A stretch of 64,000 bases of DNA from Glaciozyma antarctica PI12. Lineage: Eukaryota > Basidiomycota > Microbotryomycetes > Kriegeriales > Camptobasidiaceae. How positions within the stretch are numbered: position 1 is the stretch's first letter; each line of letters begins with the position of its first letter. Below, piece after piece: positions 50,445-61,566 of this stretch. Where the stretch lies: positions 852,838-916,837 of the forward strand of contig KZ627156.1 of the NCBI GenBank assembly GCA_002917775.1, in the 5' to 3' direction. The notes under the pieces are model-generated. The model had not been told where the DNA came from. It was given only the letters and a program-made list of their open reading frames with translations, and ran no database searches. The position numbers and the translations under genes were made by a program.

Positions 50445-51628
50445 CTATTCCGCACTCCACAGCACCATCGCAGGCTTCCCAACCCCTTCCAACCTCGCCA
50501 CCTCCTCCTCATCGCTCATAAACACCACCACCTCGTCCGAATCGTGCAGCGCCACCACCATCCACTCTCCATCCCTGCTGAACTCGAAATGCCTCGGCGC
50601 CCTCCCTCCCGCTCCGACGAACCTCGCTCCTCCCTCCACCAGCCCTTCTTCCGACAGCTCGAAAACTGCGAAGACGTATTCGAGACCTGCGGAGGAAGGA
50701 TCCGCAGCGGCGGGATCGTGTCCCTCGCTGCGGTTCGATACGAATAGCTTCGTTCCGCAGGGGGAGAGGTGGATTTCGGCGGCGTGCCATGATTCGAAAG
50801 ACGTTTGGCGTGGGAAGGGGGTGGGAGGGAGGAGGGAGAGTTGGAATTGAAGTGGGGTGATGGTGGGAGGGGAGGAGGGGAGGAGGGGAGGAGGGGAGGA
50901 GAGAAGGAGAAGATGGAGAGAGTGTGGAGAGCTCGTTGAGGACGTAGAGCGTGGAGGAGGGGGAGAAAATGACGTGGCGTGATCCGTCGCTAGGTGAAAG
51001 CTTGTAGGAAGGGAGGACGACGAGCTCTCCGTTGGCGGAGATGCAGAGGAGACGAAGTTCGTCGCTACCGAGATCTGGGACGACGAGGAAGGATCCGCTC
51101 GGGTCCATGTGCGTCTCGTGTGGGTGTTCCTGCGTTTGTCGAGTCGGATGAGGACCCGGAGTACTGCTTCTTTGAAATGAATGGTCTGGCGGTGCGAGAG
51201 GTCGGGATCCAGTGCGCCGCAGGGGAGAATTGGGGTCCAAGTGAGGGTCGCGCCGAGGTAGTTGACGACGATGAGACGGGGCGAAGAGCCGTCGAGAGGT
51301 GTAATAATGGAAGAGTGACAGGGCCAATCGCTGCCTGAGGGAAGGGAGGAAAGTGGGGCGAGGGAGCCGGAGGGAGAGATGGAGAAGGCGGTGAGGGCGC
51401 CTTCGGGCGTCCCCCATTCCTCGAGTGCGTAGAAAGTTTTGCCTGCTGCATCATAAGCGCAAGTCACAGTGTGCATAACGAAGATAGCTCACCGTCGCGA
51501 GAGAGAGTGAGTCAAGTCGGCGCGATCCCCGCTTCGCAAAACGAGGAGACGCGCGAGAGAGCAGTAGTCGGTGGGTCGAAGGCGAGCGTCACGATCTCGC
51601 CATCGTAGCCTCCAGCGAAGCGCTTCAT
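50445..51628 (-). pseudogene. Lactonase (6-phosphogluconolactonase-type beta-propeller) gene, frame broken
   Basis: The N-terminal exon reads MKRFAGGYDGEIVTLAFD (ATG 51628), then GIAPT-TGA-LTLSRD, where relatives including the next gene have APTW; the TGA (51514-51512) replaces the Trp codon. An intron joins to AGKTFYALEEWGTPEGALTAF and CHSSIITP. Near 51150-51175 the frame shifts to GPHPTRQTQEHPHETHMDPSGSF. At an 8-bp tandem repeat (50868-50901) it shifts again to FESWHAAEIHLSPCGTKLFVSNR, and it ends EVVVFMSDEEEVARL...VLWSAE, stop TAG 50447-50445. Family members are cytosolic seven-bladed propellers, some acting on sugar lactones. With one nonsense and two frame changes it looks decayed, unless the sequence is wrong. 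It is a tandem paralogue of 51807-52889. Confidence 0.75.
50868..50901. repeat. 8-bp tandem repeat (AGGGGAGG) x4 inside the lactonase gene
   Basis: Four units plus two bases, period 8, on the + strand. The conserved reading frame of the lactonase gene changes here. Gain or loss of one unit would shift the frame by two. Confidence 0.8.
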
Positions 51629-51806
51629 ATTCGTACAAGCAGCGTAGGAAGCAGGGCCGTTGTGCTGCAAAAGGAGCGACAAGCGTGGACGGTCCGGGCC
51701 GTTGCGGTCTGGGGAAGATCAATGAGACGTTGTTACTCCGGTTGTTGTTGTTGTGGTCTGCTCGAGCCGTGTAGACCAAGGAGATTCATCAAGCAACAAG
51801 CGAGCC

Positions 51807-52889
51807 TCAAGCCCACAGCATCACCGTAGGCTGCTTGACCCCTCCGACCCTCGCAACCTCCTCCAGCTCCCCTCCCCTTCTCTCAAACACGACCACCTCA
51901 TCCGTCTTCTGGCACGCAACAGCAACCCACCTCCCCTCCTCCCCTCCTCCCCACCCAGCGCAAAGTGCCTCAACCGGCGTCCTCCAACCGCCTTGCACGT
52001 CGGAGGGCCTCCCAGCATCCCCTTCGCATCGACCTCGAAAATCGCCAGGACGTCCGTGTTGTCTTTAGGAGCTGGATCGTCTGGTGCACGGTTCGAGACG
52101 ATGAGGTGGGATTTGGAGGGCGTGAGAGCGAGCTCGGCACCGGTCCAGCCGAGAGTGGGTTGGTCGGTTGGGAGGAACGAGGTGGATTGGAGGAGAGTGA
52201 GGGCGAGAGGGGAGGAAGAGGTTGGGTAGGAGAGGGAGTAGATTTCGATAGTGTTGTGGAGCTCGGTGAGGAGGTAGAGGAGGGTATGGGAGGAGGCGGT
52301 GGAGAAGAGGAGGTGGCGAGGGCAGGAACCAGGGGTCATGGGAAGGTTGAGGAGGGAGGAGAGGGAAGAAGAGGAGGTGAAGATCCGGAGGGTGTCGGTG
52401 CCTAGGTCTGCGAGGAAGAGGAGCGTGCCGGTGGGGTCGAGGAAGACGCCGTGAGGGTGAGGCGCTTCCTGACGGTCTTGCCGAGGCCCTCGTCCGGTGA
52501 AGTGGAACACCCGTGGGTCGATCTTCGCTGAGAAAGTCCCGTCTTCCTCGATGGCGATTGTTCCCAGAGTTGCTCCCGCGTAGTTCGCAGCGAAAAGACG
52601 ACGTGCGTCGCCCGACAGTGCGAAGTGCACCGGACCTTCTCCGCCGCTCCTCGTCGTCTCCAACAGCTCCAGCTTTCCACCTCCCGCCAACAAAAAAAGT
52701 AGAGATCACTCCATCGTCCTTGGCGAACTCGTCGCAGCTGTAAAGAAGCTTGCCGTTCGGGTGCAGGAGCAGCCAGGTGGGAGCAGTGCCGGCGGCGATG
52801 GAGGAGGCGTGCACGAGAGTGAGGGCGGCTGGATCAAAGTGGAGGGTGTAGACGATCCCTCCGTATTTTCCTACGAACAGGGTGGCCAT
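51807..52889 (-). pseudogene. Second lactonase/beta-propeller gene, with two frame breaks
   Basis: Starts MATLFVGKYGGIVYTLHFD (ATG 52889), then GTAPTWLLLHPNGKLLYSCDEF. The frame breaks at a run of seven T (sense strand; A7 at 52692-52698): DGVISTF must shift by one to reach AGGGKLELLETTRSGGEGP. The long middle is then open: HFALSGDARRLFAANYAGATL, GRGPRQDRQEAPHPHGVFLDP, NTIEIYSLSYPTSS, GWTGAELALTPSKSHLIVSNR. It breaks again at an 8-bp repeat (51930-51952) before RWVAVACQKTDEVVVFERRGG and ends TVMLWA, stop TGA 51809-51807. So only two indels, both in tracts prone to slippage or sequencing error. The gene may be intact in reality; if the sequence is right it is broken. It is a tandem copy of the gene at 50445-51628, 178 bp away. 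Confidence 0.75.
51930..51952. repeat. 8-bp tandem repeat (TCCCCTCC) x~2.7 inside the second lactonase gene
   Basis: The same unit as the repeat in the neighbouring paralogue, on the opposite reading of the sequence and at a different place in the protein. The conserved frame changes here. Confidence 0.75.
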
Positions 52890-53298
52890 GCTGGCGGGCG
52901 AGCTGGCCCGGTTGGGCGAGGACTAGAGCTGGAGAGCGACTGCGACGGAAGGGTGGTCAGCAACGCCCTTCGTTGGAGCTTTGAGATTACAACCTACGGA
53001 GTTCAGAGCCTTACGGGGCCGCTATCTCGGTGAGAGAAGCGACTGGAGAGAGGGGCGAAGAGGAGAGGCGCGCAAGAGCACCTGCTGCCGGTGGACGGCG
53101 CCGAGCGTGGGGCTGGCGGCTCCGAGTCTGCCTGCTGTGATGCTGTTCGGGCGGCAGCTGTCGCTGGAAGGAGCTCGGTGGAGGAGTTTGGTAGGAAGGA
53201 GAGAGTGTAGCAGTCGCCGCGAACGAGGTCGCGAAGCCGCAACTCGTCTGTTTGCTCTCGACCACACACCCGCTTCAAGGCCAGCAGGCGCTCTCGCT
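52890..53298. promoter_or_regulatory. Divergent intergenic, lactonase gene / FAB1
   Basis: 409 bp between the two starts. No gene or recognised element. If FAB1 has a 5' exon it would be here, but no signal shows it. Confidence 0.35.
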
Positions 53299-56200
53299 AT
53301 GGAGCCGGTCAAGGAATCGGTGTTCGAATCGTTCCCTCCTCTGGCAGGCGTTGAGGAGGAGGAGGAAGGAGCACTCGCCAAGCTCAAGCGTCTGTTCACC
53401 TCCACACCAGCAGCAACAGCCACCGCCTCGTCCATCTGCTCAGCCGCCTCAGTCGCAGCAAGTGCAGCCTCCTCAGAACCACGCAGTACCTCCCCAGTCC
53501 CGTCCTCCTTCGACTCGGCCCCGCCTACGCGCCAGGACACCGCGCGACATGCCTCCATCTCCACCAGCTCCAAGCCTCAAGCCGCACCTCGACCAGGACC
53601 TCTCCCCATCTCGTCCGCCCACGCCAGCGCCTTACTATCCTATCCTCCCCAACGGCCGCCGCATGGTTCGCCCAATTCGCCTCTCGGGAGTCACGCCCTC
53701 GGTTCGACTCACAGTCGCGCACTCGGAGAAGGGAGACCTCGTCCAGTCGGGGAGCTCGAGGTCTATCGCCGGCGATGCAGGACTCGGAGGAGACAGGTTC
53801 AATATGGGAGGGATCCACGGCTCACCGACTGCCAGCGATTCGTTCGCGCTCAGCCGGGGGAACCTCTCCTCCATTCCAGGGTTCCCTCTAGGGCGAGAGG
53901 GCGGCGACGATGCCAAGTCGGTTAGGTCGGTCAGCTCGATCGCAAGGCCGTCAGCTTCGGTGGCGCACATCTTTCGGAGGTTGAGGGGAGAGGTGAGTCC
54001 GCGTCCTGGAATGTTTGGATGAATTGGGCTACGAAGCTGACTGCGCGTGCGTTCGCAGGGCCTTTCGAAGGACTACTGGATTCGAGACGAGTCGTCGAAG
54101 GAGTGCTTTGACTGCCAGACGGTTTTTACGGCCTTTCGGAGGAAGCATCACTGTGAGTTTGCGTCGCCGCGCCCTCGCAAGGTGCACTGAACTGACGCTC
54201 CTCTGCCGCCTAGGTCGTATCTGCGGTCAGATCTTTTGTTCTCGATGGTTTGCACCCTGTCGCCAGCGATCAACGATCAATTCAGCTAACGCGGCTTTTT
54301 CGCAGCGCATCCAATATCATCTCGAGCGCTCGATTCGGCAACCAAGGCGTCGTGCGCGTCTGCAACTTCTGCATGTCTGTCCTGGAGAATGGCGACGCGA
54401 CTCCCGACGACACAGGACCACGCTTCCGCTCCAGCTTCCGCGAATCCTCTCCCCTCGTCATCTCCGCCCCTCTCGAAGCGTCCGCCCGACCTCTCCAATC
54501 TCAATACGCCGCCTCGCACCTCTTCCCCCGCACCGAAACGCCCTACAACTACCTCGCGGACGACAACTTCGGGCGCATCTCTGAGACGTCGTCGAGGCCG
54601 GGAACGCCGGTCGATTACTTCGAGGACGACGCGGATAGGCAAGATCGCTCGACGATGAGCTCTCCCCTCGTTATGCAGAAGACGCCTCCTCTCGCTCCAG
54701 CCACGGCGGCAGCACCGTTCCGTCGAGAATTGGCGGAGGACGACAAGGAGCCGAGGAGGGAGATTGATGGAGAAACGTTGAGTGGGCTGGGGATTATGGA
54801 GGAAGGGGAGGAGCTGGAGCTGAAGCTCGAGTCCGACGCACCACATCTCGAACCCCATCCGACCCTCGCACCTCCCCCGCCTTCGCTCGCGGGAGGGAGC
54901 GACACCCTCGGCCCCGCCCTCGTCGCCATCGTCGAGCCTTCCCTCTCCTCCGCCCTCCCGCCCGCCACGAACGTCGAAAGCAGGCTATCCACCGACACCT
55001 CGCCCAACTTCCCTTTCAACCTCCAACTCTCACCCTCGAAGCTCTCTGACCAGAATTCTCCCTCCGGCCGAGCTCGCTCAAAGTCCCAACTCTCCCTCCA
55101 CCCCATCAGCTCGAGCTCAGGCTTCGTCTTTCCCCACCTCCCGTACGAAGGCCCCGGTCCCGATCCCACCGACATCCACCGCATCCTTGCCGAGTCAGGA
55201 CCGTATCGCAACAACGTCAGCGAGACGGGCCACGGCGTCCCTACCGTGCCGACGGGGCCTATCGAACTCTCGCCGGCGAGGATGGAGCACATTCGAAGGA
55301 TGCTTAGGCAGAGTCTCGAGCGAGAAGGGATTCCCGATCCCGCCGCGTGGGAGAAGGTCCTCGTCAAGCTCCTCGTCAAGGCTGCGACGTCCCTCGCGCC
55401 CAACGTTTACGGTGCGGACGATCTCGACGTGCGCAAGTACGTGTGCGTCAAGCGGATCGCGGGAGGCCTTCCTCGCCATTCGGAGTACGTCGCAGGCGTC
55501 GTCTTCACCAAGAACGTCGTCACCAAGCAGATGGCCCGCGAAGTAACTCATCCTCGGATCATGCTCATCACCTTCCCTCTCGAGTACCGGCATCAGCGAA
55601 GCGAGGGGGAGATCATCTCGCTCGACGGAGTCCTCGGTGGAGAGCGGGAAACTCTTCAAGGCGACGTCGACGCCATCACCACCCACCTCCCGCATATTGT
55701 CATCTCCCAGTTCGACATCTCGCGTATCGCCATCGAGCTACTCGCGAAGAGCAACTTCGTCGTGGCGAAGAACGTCAAGCCGCGGGTCATCGAAGCCCTC
55801 GCAAGAGCGACACAAGCAGTGCCCGCGTCGAGCGTCCTTCAACTCCGAGGAGGATCTCAGGAGGACGCAAACAAGGTGCGGCTCGGACGCTGCGACTCGT
55901 TCAAGGTCCAGACGTTCGTCCATTCGATGATTCCCGGAAGGAGGAAGACGTTCCTCCGTTTCGAGGGCTGCGACGGCGAGCTCGGCTGCACGCTCATCCT
56001 TCGCGGAGGAACGATGGAGGTCCTCACCAAGGTCAAGCGGATCGTCAGGACTATGGTCAGCGTCGTCTACAACGCCAAGCTCGAAAGCTACTTCGTCCGC
56101 GACGAGTTCGTCGACCTCGTCCCCATCCAGCCTTCCCCTTCCCCTCATTCCCCTCCCATCGACGAACCTCACGACTTCTCGCTCAACACCCTCGCCTCGC

Positions 56201-59200
56201 AAGAGCGCGAGCGCACCTCGAAGGAAATCGCCGAATCCCTTCGACCGTACCAGGAGACCGCCCTCTCTGGCTCGCCGTTCGTCGAGATCCCCCCGCCGTA
56301 CCCTCTCGTCCGCATGGCCGATCTCCGCATTTCCGCATTTCGGCGTTGCGGCGGATTCGCGAGCGCGAGGAGACGGAGCAGATCATCCACGAGGAGGCGG
56401 CGTCGAGGGAGGCGTCCGAGCTTTCACTCTCGCTCTCGCAGAGCCCGTCGTCAACGTCGCTCGGCGACCTCATCCCGTCGGATCGCAGTCGCGCAGTATC
56501 CTTTTCGGAGAAGCACGTCCCAAGGACGGCCGACGCACTCAAGATTCTCCAGACGCCCGAAGACCTCGCTCGCATTAGCGAATTCACCGACGCGGAGGAC
56601 CAACACGCCCAGCAACTCGTCCTTTGGAAAGCCTACGTCGAGCAAAACCGCGACAGCTTCAACCCCGCCGACCACCAGCAGCTCCACGTCCTCGAGTCGT
56701 CGGCGTGCACGCAAACGGAGCGGCTCTGCGCCCCGCCCGTCGTCCGAACGATCACCTTCTACGGCGAGCACGACGTCGCGCTCGGCAAGTTCGTCGAGGA
56801 CCTCTGTCGCGCAGGGAACTGCCCGCTTCCGGGCTGCGGGAGGGCGATGCTGGTGCATTCGCTCTCTTGGGTCCACGGGCGGTACCGCGTCTCGCTCAGC
56901 CTGCAGAACTACGCGCCGAGCTTCGCACGACCGGAAGAGATCGTCATGTACGGCGCGTGCAAGATCTGCGGAGTCAAGACGCCTCAAGCCGCCATGTCGG
57001 ACGAGACGTACAAGCTCAGTTTCGGCAAGTTCCTCGAACTCTACTTCTACCCCCAAAACCTCCGCCTTACCGACCATTCCTGCGACCACAATCCCCATAC
57101 CGACTTCTCGCGCTTCTTCACCTTCCACAACATCACCCTCGGCATCAACGTCGACCCGATCGACCTTCGCAACGTCGTCGCCTCCTCCTCTAGATCATCA
57201 AGATCATCCCCGAAAAGCAGCTCCAGCTTCGGAACGAGGAGTACGTGACGATCCTCAAGAGGAGCACGGCGTTCTGGGACTCGATCGACCATCGAGTTAC
57301 CTCGTTCAAGTACGACCTCGTCGCGGCGGACATGCGCGAGGAGGCGCGGGCGGCGCTGCAGGAGATCTCGCTCAAGTCTGCGGCGGGACGGCTTGCGATT
57401 CTCAAGATGCTGGAGACGACGTACGAGGAGGCGCAGATGACAGGAGGGATGCAGATGACGACGGTGCGGAGCCTCCTGCAGGACAAGATGTGCGAATGGG
57501 ACGCCGAATGGATGGCGCTCGAGCTTAGGCTCATTCCGTACGAGAAGGAGTCGCGGCGCATCACGGCGGGTCAGATCAAGCGCCTCTTTTCCGACGGCAC
57601 CACTCCCTCCGAGCGACGCATGAGCACGACGTCCTCGACCCTCGCGCCGGCGAACGAGCTGGACGAGAAGCAGGAGGACGAGATGGAGGCGCCGAGCGGA
57701 GGGACACCGCTCACGAAGGCGGAGCTCGATCGGTTCAACGGCGACGTCGACCCGCATTCTCTCTCCTCAGCTCCCAGCACCAGCGGCGACACTACGATCT
57801 CCGCTGCATCCTCCCTCCTCTCGAGCCCTCCTCCCTTCCGTACCCACTCCGCCAAAGCCGCCACCTCCGACGAAGACAGCGATTCGACGGTCTGCGCCGA
57901 TCCTACCTTGACGACGGCGCCTCTAGTCGCTTCGCCCTTCATAGCTGATCGCCAGCTGGTAGACCTGCCAGAGGATACGAGCGAAGCGGAGAGCGAGGTC
58001 GAACGGACTCCCAACCGGCGGACCAAGACCGGCGTCGCCGACCTCGTCAGCTTTTTTTCGGACGACGGAGGGAAGGCGGTGGTGGAGAAGGCGGCGAGTA
58101 CTCTCTCGAACGCCAGAAGTCCGCCGCTCGCTCGGCCTCTCCTTCGTCGCGGAGTCAGCGACAAGTCTCGCAGCATCAAGCCTCGCACGAGCGACGTCTT
58201 CTCCGACGGAGATGGGAGTGGGAGCTACGCTCGCAACGTCGGCGTGTTGCATCTTTCTCAGCGCGCCTACGCAGCCGAAACGCCGACCGCGTACGCTTTC
58301 CGATCTCCTTTACTCGAACGAATGCTGACGATGTTCGTTGGTCCTGCAGAATCCCGCCCTACAAGGACTTCAAGCAGACGACCAGCCTCGCAGACGTCTA
58401 CGAGCCCGGAGATCCCATCATTCCTCGTCGCCCTCGCCAGCTAAGCTCGAAGACCAGCCGCGACACGTCGCCCTCCACCTCCCGCTCAGCTTCGCGGTCG
58501 GCCTCGCGATCGGGCAGGAGCACGCCGGCCGTCTCCTCTCATCGAGCAGCTGCCGACGGTTCTACGATTACTCTCAAGGGACGCCCCGCCGCCGTCTCGA
58601 CCGTTTCGTCGAGGACTACCGTCAAGGGCAAGGGGAAGGAGTCCTCGACGCGAGATCTGGAGGCCTCCGAATCCACCGCCAAACTCGGCAAGACCAAGAG
58701 CGCCAGCTCCGCACGTCCAACGGCCAGCTCGATTAACAAGGCATCAAGCAGTCGTCGACCGGTCTCAGTCCTCAGCAGCTCCGGTCACCGAGTCTCGACC
58801 ATCGCGAACCACTTCAACAAGATTACGAGGGACGCAGATCGAGAGCGCCAGCGACGTATGGCTCTTTTCGGAGCGAGGAAGCGGCCTCGCCCAGTCGCCA
58901 CTGCGGAGCCTACCGTCGTTCGGGTCTTCGACAACGTCAAGGACGCCGTCAAGGACAATTCGGACGACGAGACCGACGGAGCGTCTTCAGGAGCCGACGA
59001 CGAGTACGACGATGAGTTCGATGTCGACGGGCGCGACGAGCAGAAGGTCGGTCGCGAGGTGAATGGCCACCGCGCCGAAGCTCGTGAGCCGTCGGCGGCT
59101 TCCTCGAAAGAGAGCTACATCTACGGCACTGGCGAACCGGCGACCTCGATCGTCGATACTCTTCTCCACCTACCTGCCGCGCTGCCTGTCGAAGCACCTC

Positions 59201-61301
59201 GCGAAACGACCGTCGGCGAAGCGGAGGAGCCTCTCGCCGGCTGCGAGGAAGTCGAGCCGCCCTCAGTCCCGCCTTCGCCGCTTCTACCCGACTCGCTCAG
59301 TCTACCGCGTATGTCCGAAGGCGAGTCGAGCGGTAACGAACGAGGCTTCATCAGCAAGACGATCTCGGGCTGGTTTCCGTATCTGGGAGCTGAACTCCCG
59401 CCGCTCGCTGCTCCTGGGTAGGCCCTAGCTTTTCCGATTCGTACTGGGAAGGAAGCTGATCGCCTTCGATTGCAGGACTACGCGCGAGCACGCCATGTCG
59501 GGCAACAACATCGTCGTCCGCGAGGACGAGCCGAGCTCGCTCCTGGCGTTTGCGCTCAGGTGCGTCCCATCCTCTCGCTTCGCTACCGAACCAGATCCCC
59601 TGACGGTCTTGTGGCTCACAGTTCGAAGAAGTACAAGGAAAAGCTCAAGGAGAACAGCCCGCACACTCGCGTCCTCGAGCAAACCGAACCGTTCATGCCG
59701 GACGACTCTCTGGCAGGCGATCGCAGCTCTACTTGGGGACTCTTGAACGTCTTGCCCGAAAGCGACCTCGAGGAGACTTTGCTCAAGCCTGAGCAAATCA
59801 CCGCATATCTGGGTGAGTCGGCTTCCTCTTCATCCCCTCTCGCCATTCGCTAACGTCGCGAGCAGCGTTTGAGAGCAACAAGTGCGTCTTCTCGGTCACG
59901 ATCTTCTTTGCCGAGCAGTTCGAAGCTCTTCGGCGCAACTCTGGCTGCAGCGGTCACTTCATCGAAAGTCTCGCGCGATGCGTCAAGTGGGAGTCGAGCG
60001 GAGGCAGGTCGAAGGTGGACTTCCTCAAGACGCAAGGTGCGTTGTGCTCGGATCACAGGGAGCGATTGACTGACTCGTTCTCCATAGACGATCGCTTCAT
60101 CGTCAAGGAGATCTCAAGGCTCGAGATGGACGCGCTTACGCGATTCGCGCCCGCGTACTTTCAGTACATGGCGAAGGCTTTCTACCACAAGGTACCCCCG
60201 TCTTTTCTTCGTCCGACGGCTCCTCAGGCTGACGCGCTCTTCGTAGCTGCCCACTCTACTGGCGAAGATCTTTGGCTTCTACCGCATCAACCTGAACGAC
60301 TCGAACAACGTGAAGACTCGATTTGATGTGGTCGTCATGGAGGTAGAGTAGCGCTCGCTACGAAGGAGGTTCGTCAAGCTGATCATTCTCGCGCAGAACC
60401 TCTTCTACGGGCGTCAGTTGACGCAGGTCAGTCTCTCCTGCCTCTCGCTGTCGACCAGTACTTACCCTCGTCTACTTCCCTCGACGCAGGTCTTCGATCT
60501 CAAAGGCTCTACTCGGAACCGACACGTTCAAGTCTCAAAGGACAAGCCCAACGAGGTTCTGATGGACGAGAACCTTGTCGAAAGTGCGCCCTCTCGTCCT
60601 CGCGCTTCGTTATCCGTTGCTAACCTCGCCTTTCAGTCTCCTACAAAAACCCGCTTTACGTTCGCGAAGGGTCGAAGAGGTTCATCAAGGACGCCGTCTT
60701 CAACGACAGTCTCTTCCTTGCCAACCTCAGTTCGTACCTCCGCTCGCTCCTGCAGATACGTCGCTGATGAGCTTTTCCGCAGACGTCATGGACTACTCGC
60801 TCGTCGTTGGGGTCGATTCCGAAAAGGGAGAGCTCGTGGTTGGCATCGTTGGTTCGTCCTCAAGCTTCTCAGCGTTCCAGCTTCGTCACTAACGACGCAT
60901 CTCCGCAGACTTCATTCGGACGTTCACCTGGGACAAGCGGGTTGAGAACTGGGTCAAGGACAGCGCATTCCTCGGCGGCGAGTCGCACCCACTCAAGCCC
61001 CTCCAATGCAGTCGCTAACTCGTCTCGCACCACAGTCGGATCATCCAAGCCAGGAGGACCGACGATCGTTACGCCAAAGCAGTACAAAGCTCGCTTTCGC
61101 GAAGCGATGGACGGCTACTTCCTCCTCGTGCGTACTGCGCTCGCCCTCCTTCAAGGCTCGCTCCTAACTTTTCGCTTCCAGGCTCCCGACCCCTGGCTCG
61201 ATCCCTCAGTTCTCCTCCCCGTCAAGGAAAAGTCGAGGCCCGAGAAGGAGATCTTCGTCGGCGGCCAGACTGACGCTCCCCCAACCGCAACCGAGTTTTA
61301 A
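53299..61301 (+). CDS. FAB1: Phosphatidylinositol 3-phosphate 5-kinase FAB1
   Basis: Fab1 makes PI(3,5)P2 on the vacuole/endosome. In order: a disordered N-terminus (MEPVKESVFESFPPL, ATG 53299), a FYVE finger (WIRDESSKECFDCQTVF, RKHHCRICG, FCSRCASN; 54060-54400), a TCP1/Cpn60-like domain (about 55260-56130; FEGCDGELGCTLILRGG), a Cys-containing region (CRAGNCPLPGCGRAML; CKICGVKTP), an acidic Ser-rich stretch, and the PIPK kinase domain (about 59460-61290; FYRINLNDSNN, FDLKGSTRNRHV, NVMDYSLVVGVD, FIRTFTWDKRVENWVK). It ends TEF, stop TAA 61299-61301. More than ten introns. The N-terminal frame change needs an intron I cannot place well. An 8-bp tandem duplication at 56324-56341 shifts the frame within PPPYPLVRMADLRISALRRIRE, and a further frame change lies near 57180-57200. 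These may be errors, since Fab1 is usually important. Confidence 0.9.
56324..56341. repeat. 8-bp tandem duplication (CCGCATTT) in the FAB1 coding sequence
   Basis: Period-8 match over 18 bases. Counting only one copy restores one continuous conserved frame, LRISALRRIREREE. Confidence 0.85.
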
Positions 61302-61566
61302 GAGCGCTTCCCCCCACCCCCTCGCATCAGTACACTCCATGCCCTTTACATACCTTGTTTGATTGTACCAGCACGCTTGCATTATCAGCCTCTTAACCTC
61401 AGCCTCGCACCGGCTGCTTCCTTCGCAAGGCACATTTTCGTCTCTCAGCTCCATCGCTGCCATCTCGGGCGAACGGAACGATCGTTTGCGAATCTACCAG
61501 CTGCAGAGGTACGAAAGGAATGATACATCGGGAAGCGTCTATGGGTGGGGTACGTGGCGGAAGGAA
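61302..61566. other. Convergent 3' region, FAB1 / lipase-like gene
   Basis: 265 bp between facing stops; both 3' UTRs. Nothing else seen. Confidence 0.35.

Noticed and set aside
51130-51180. A 35-nt intron to repair the first lactonase frame change
   Set aside because: It is too short for introns here and would remove the conserved GPHPTRQTQ region.
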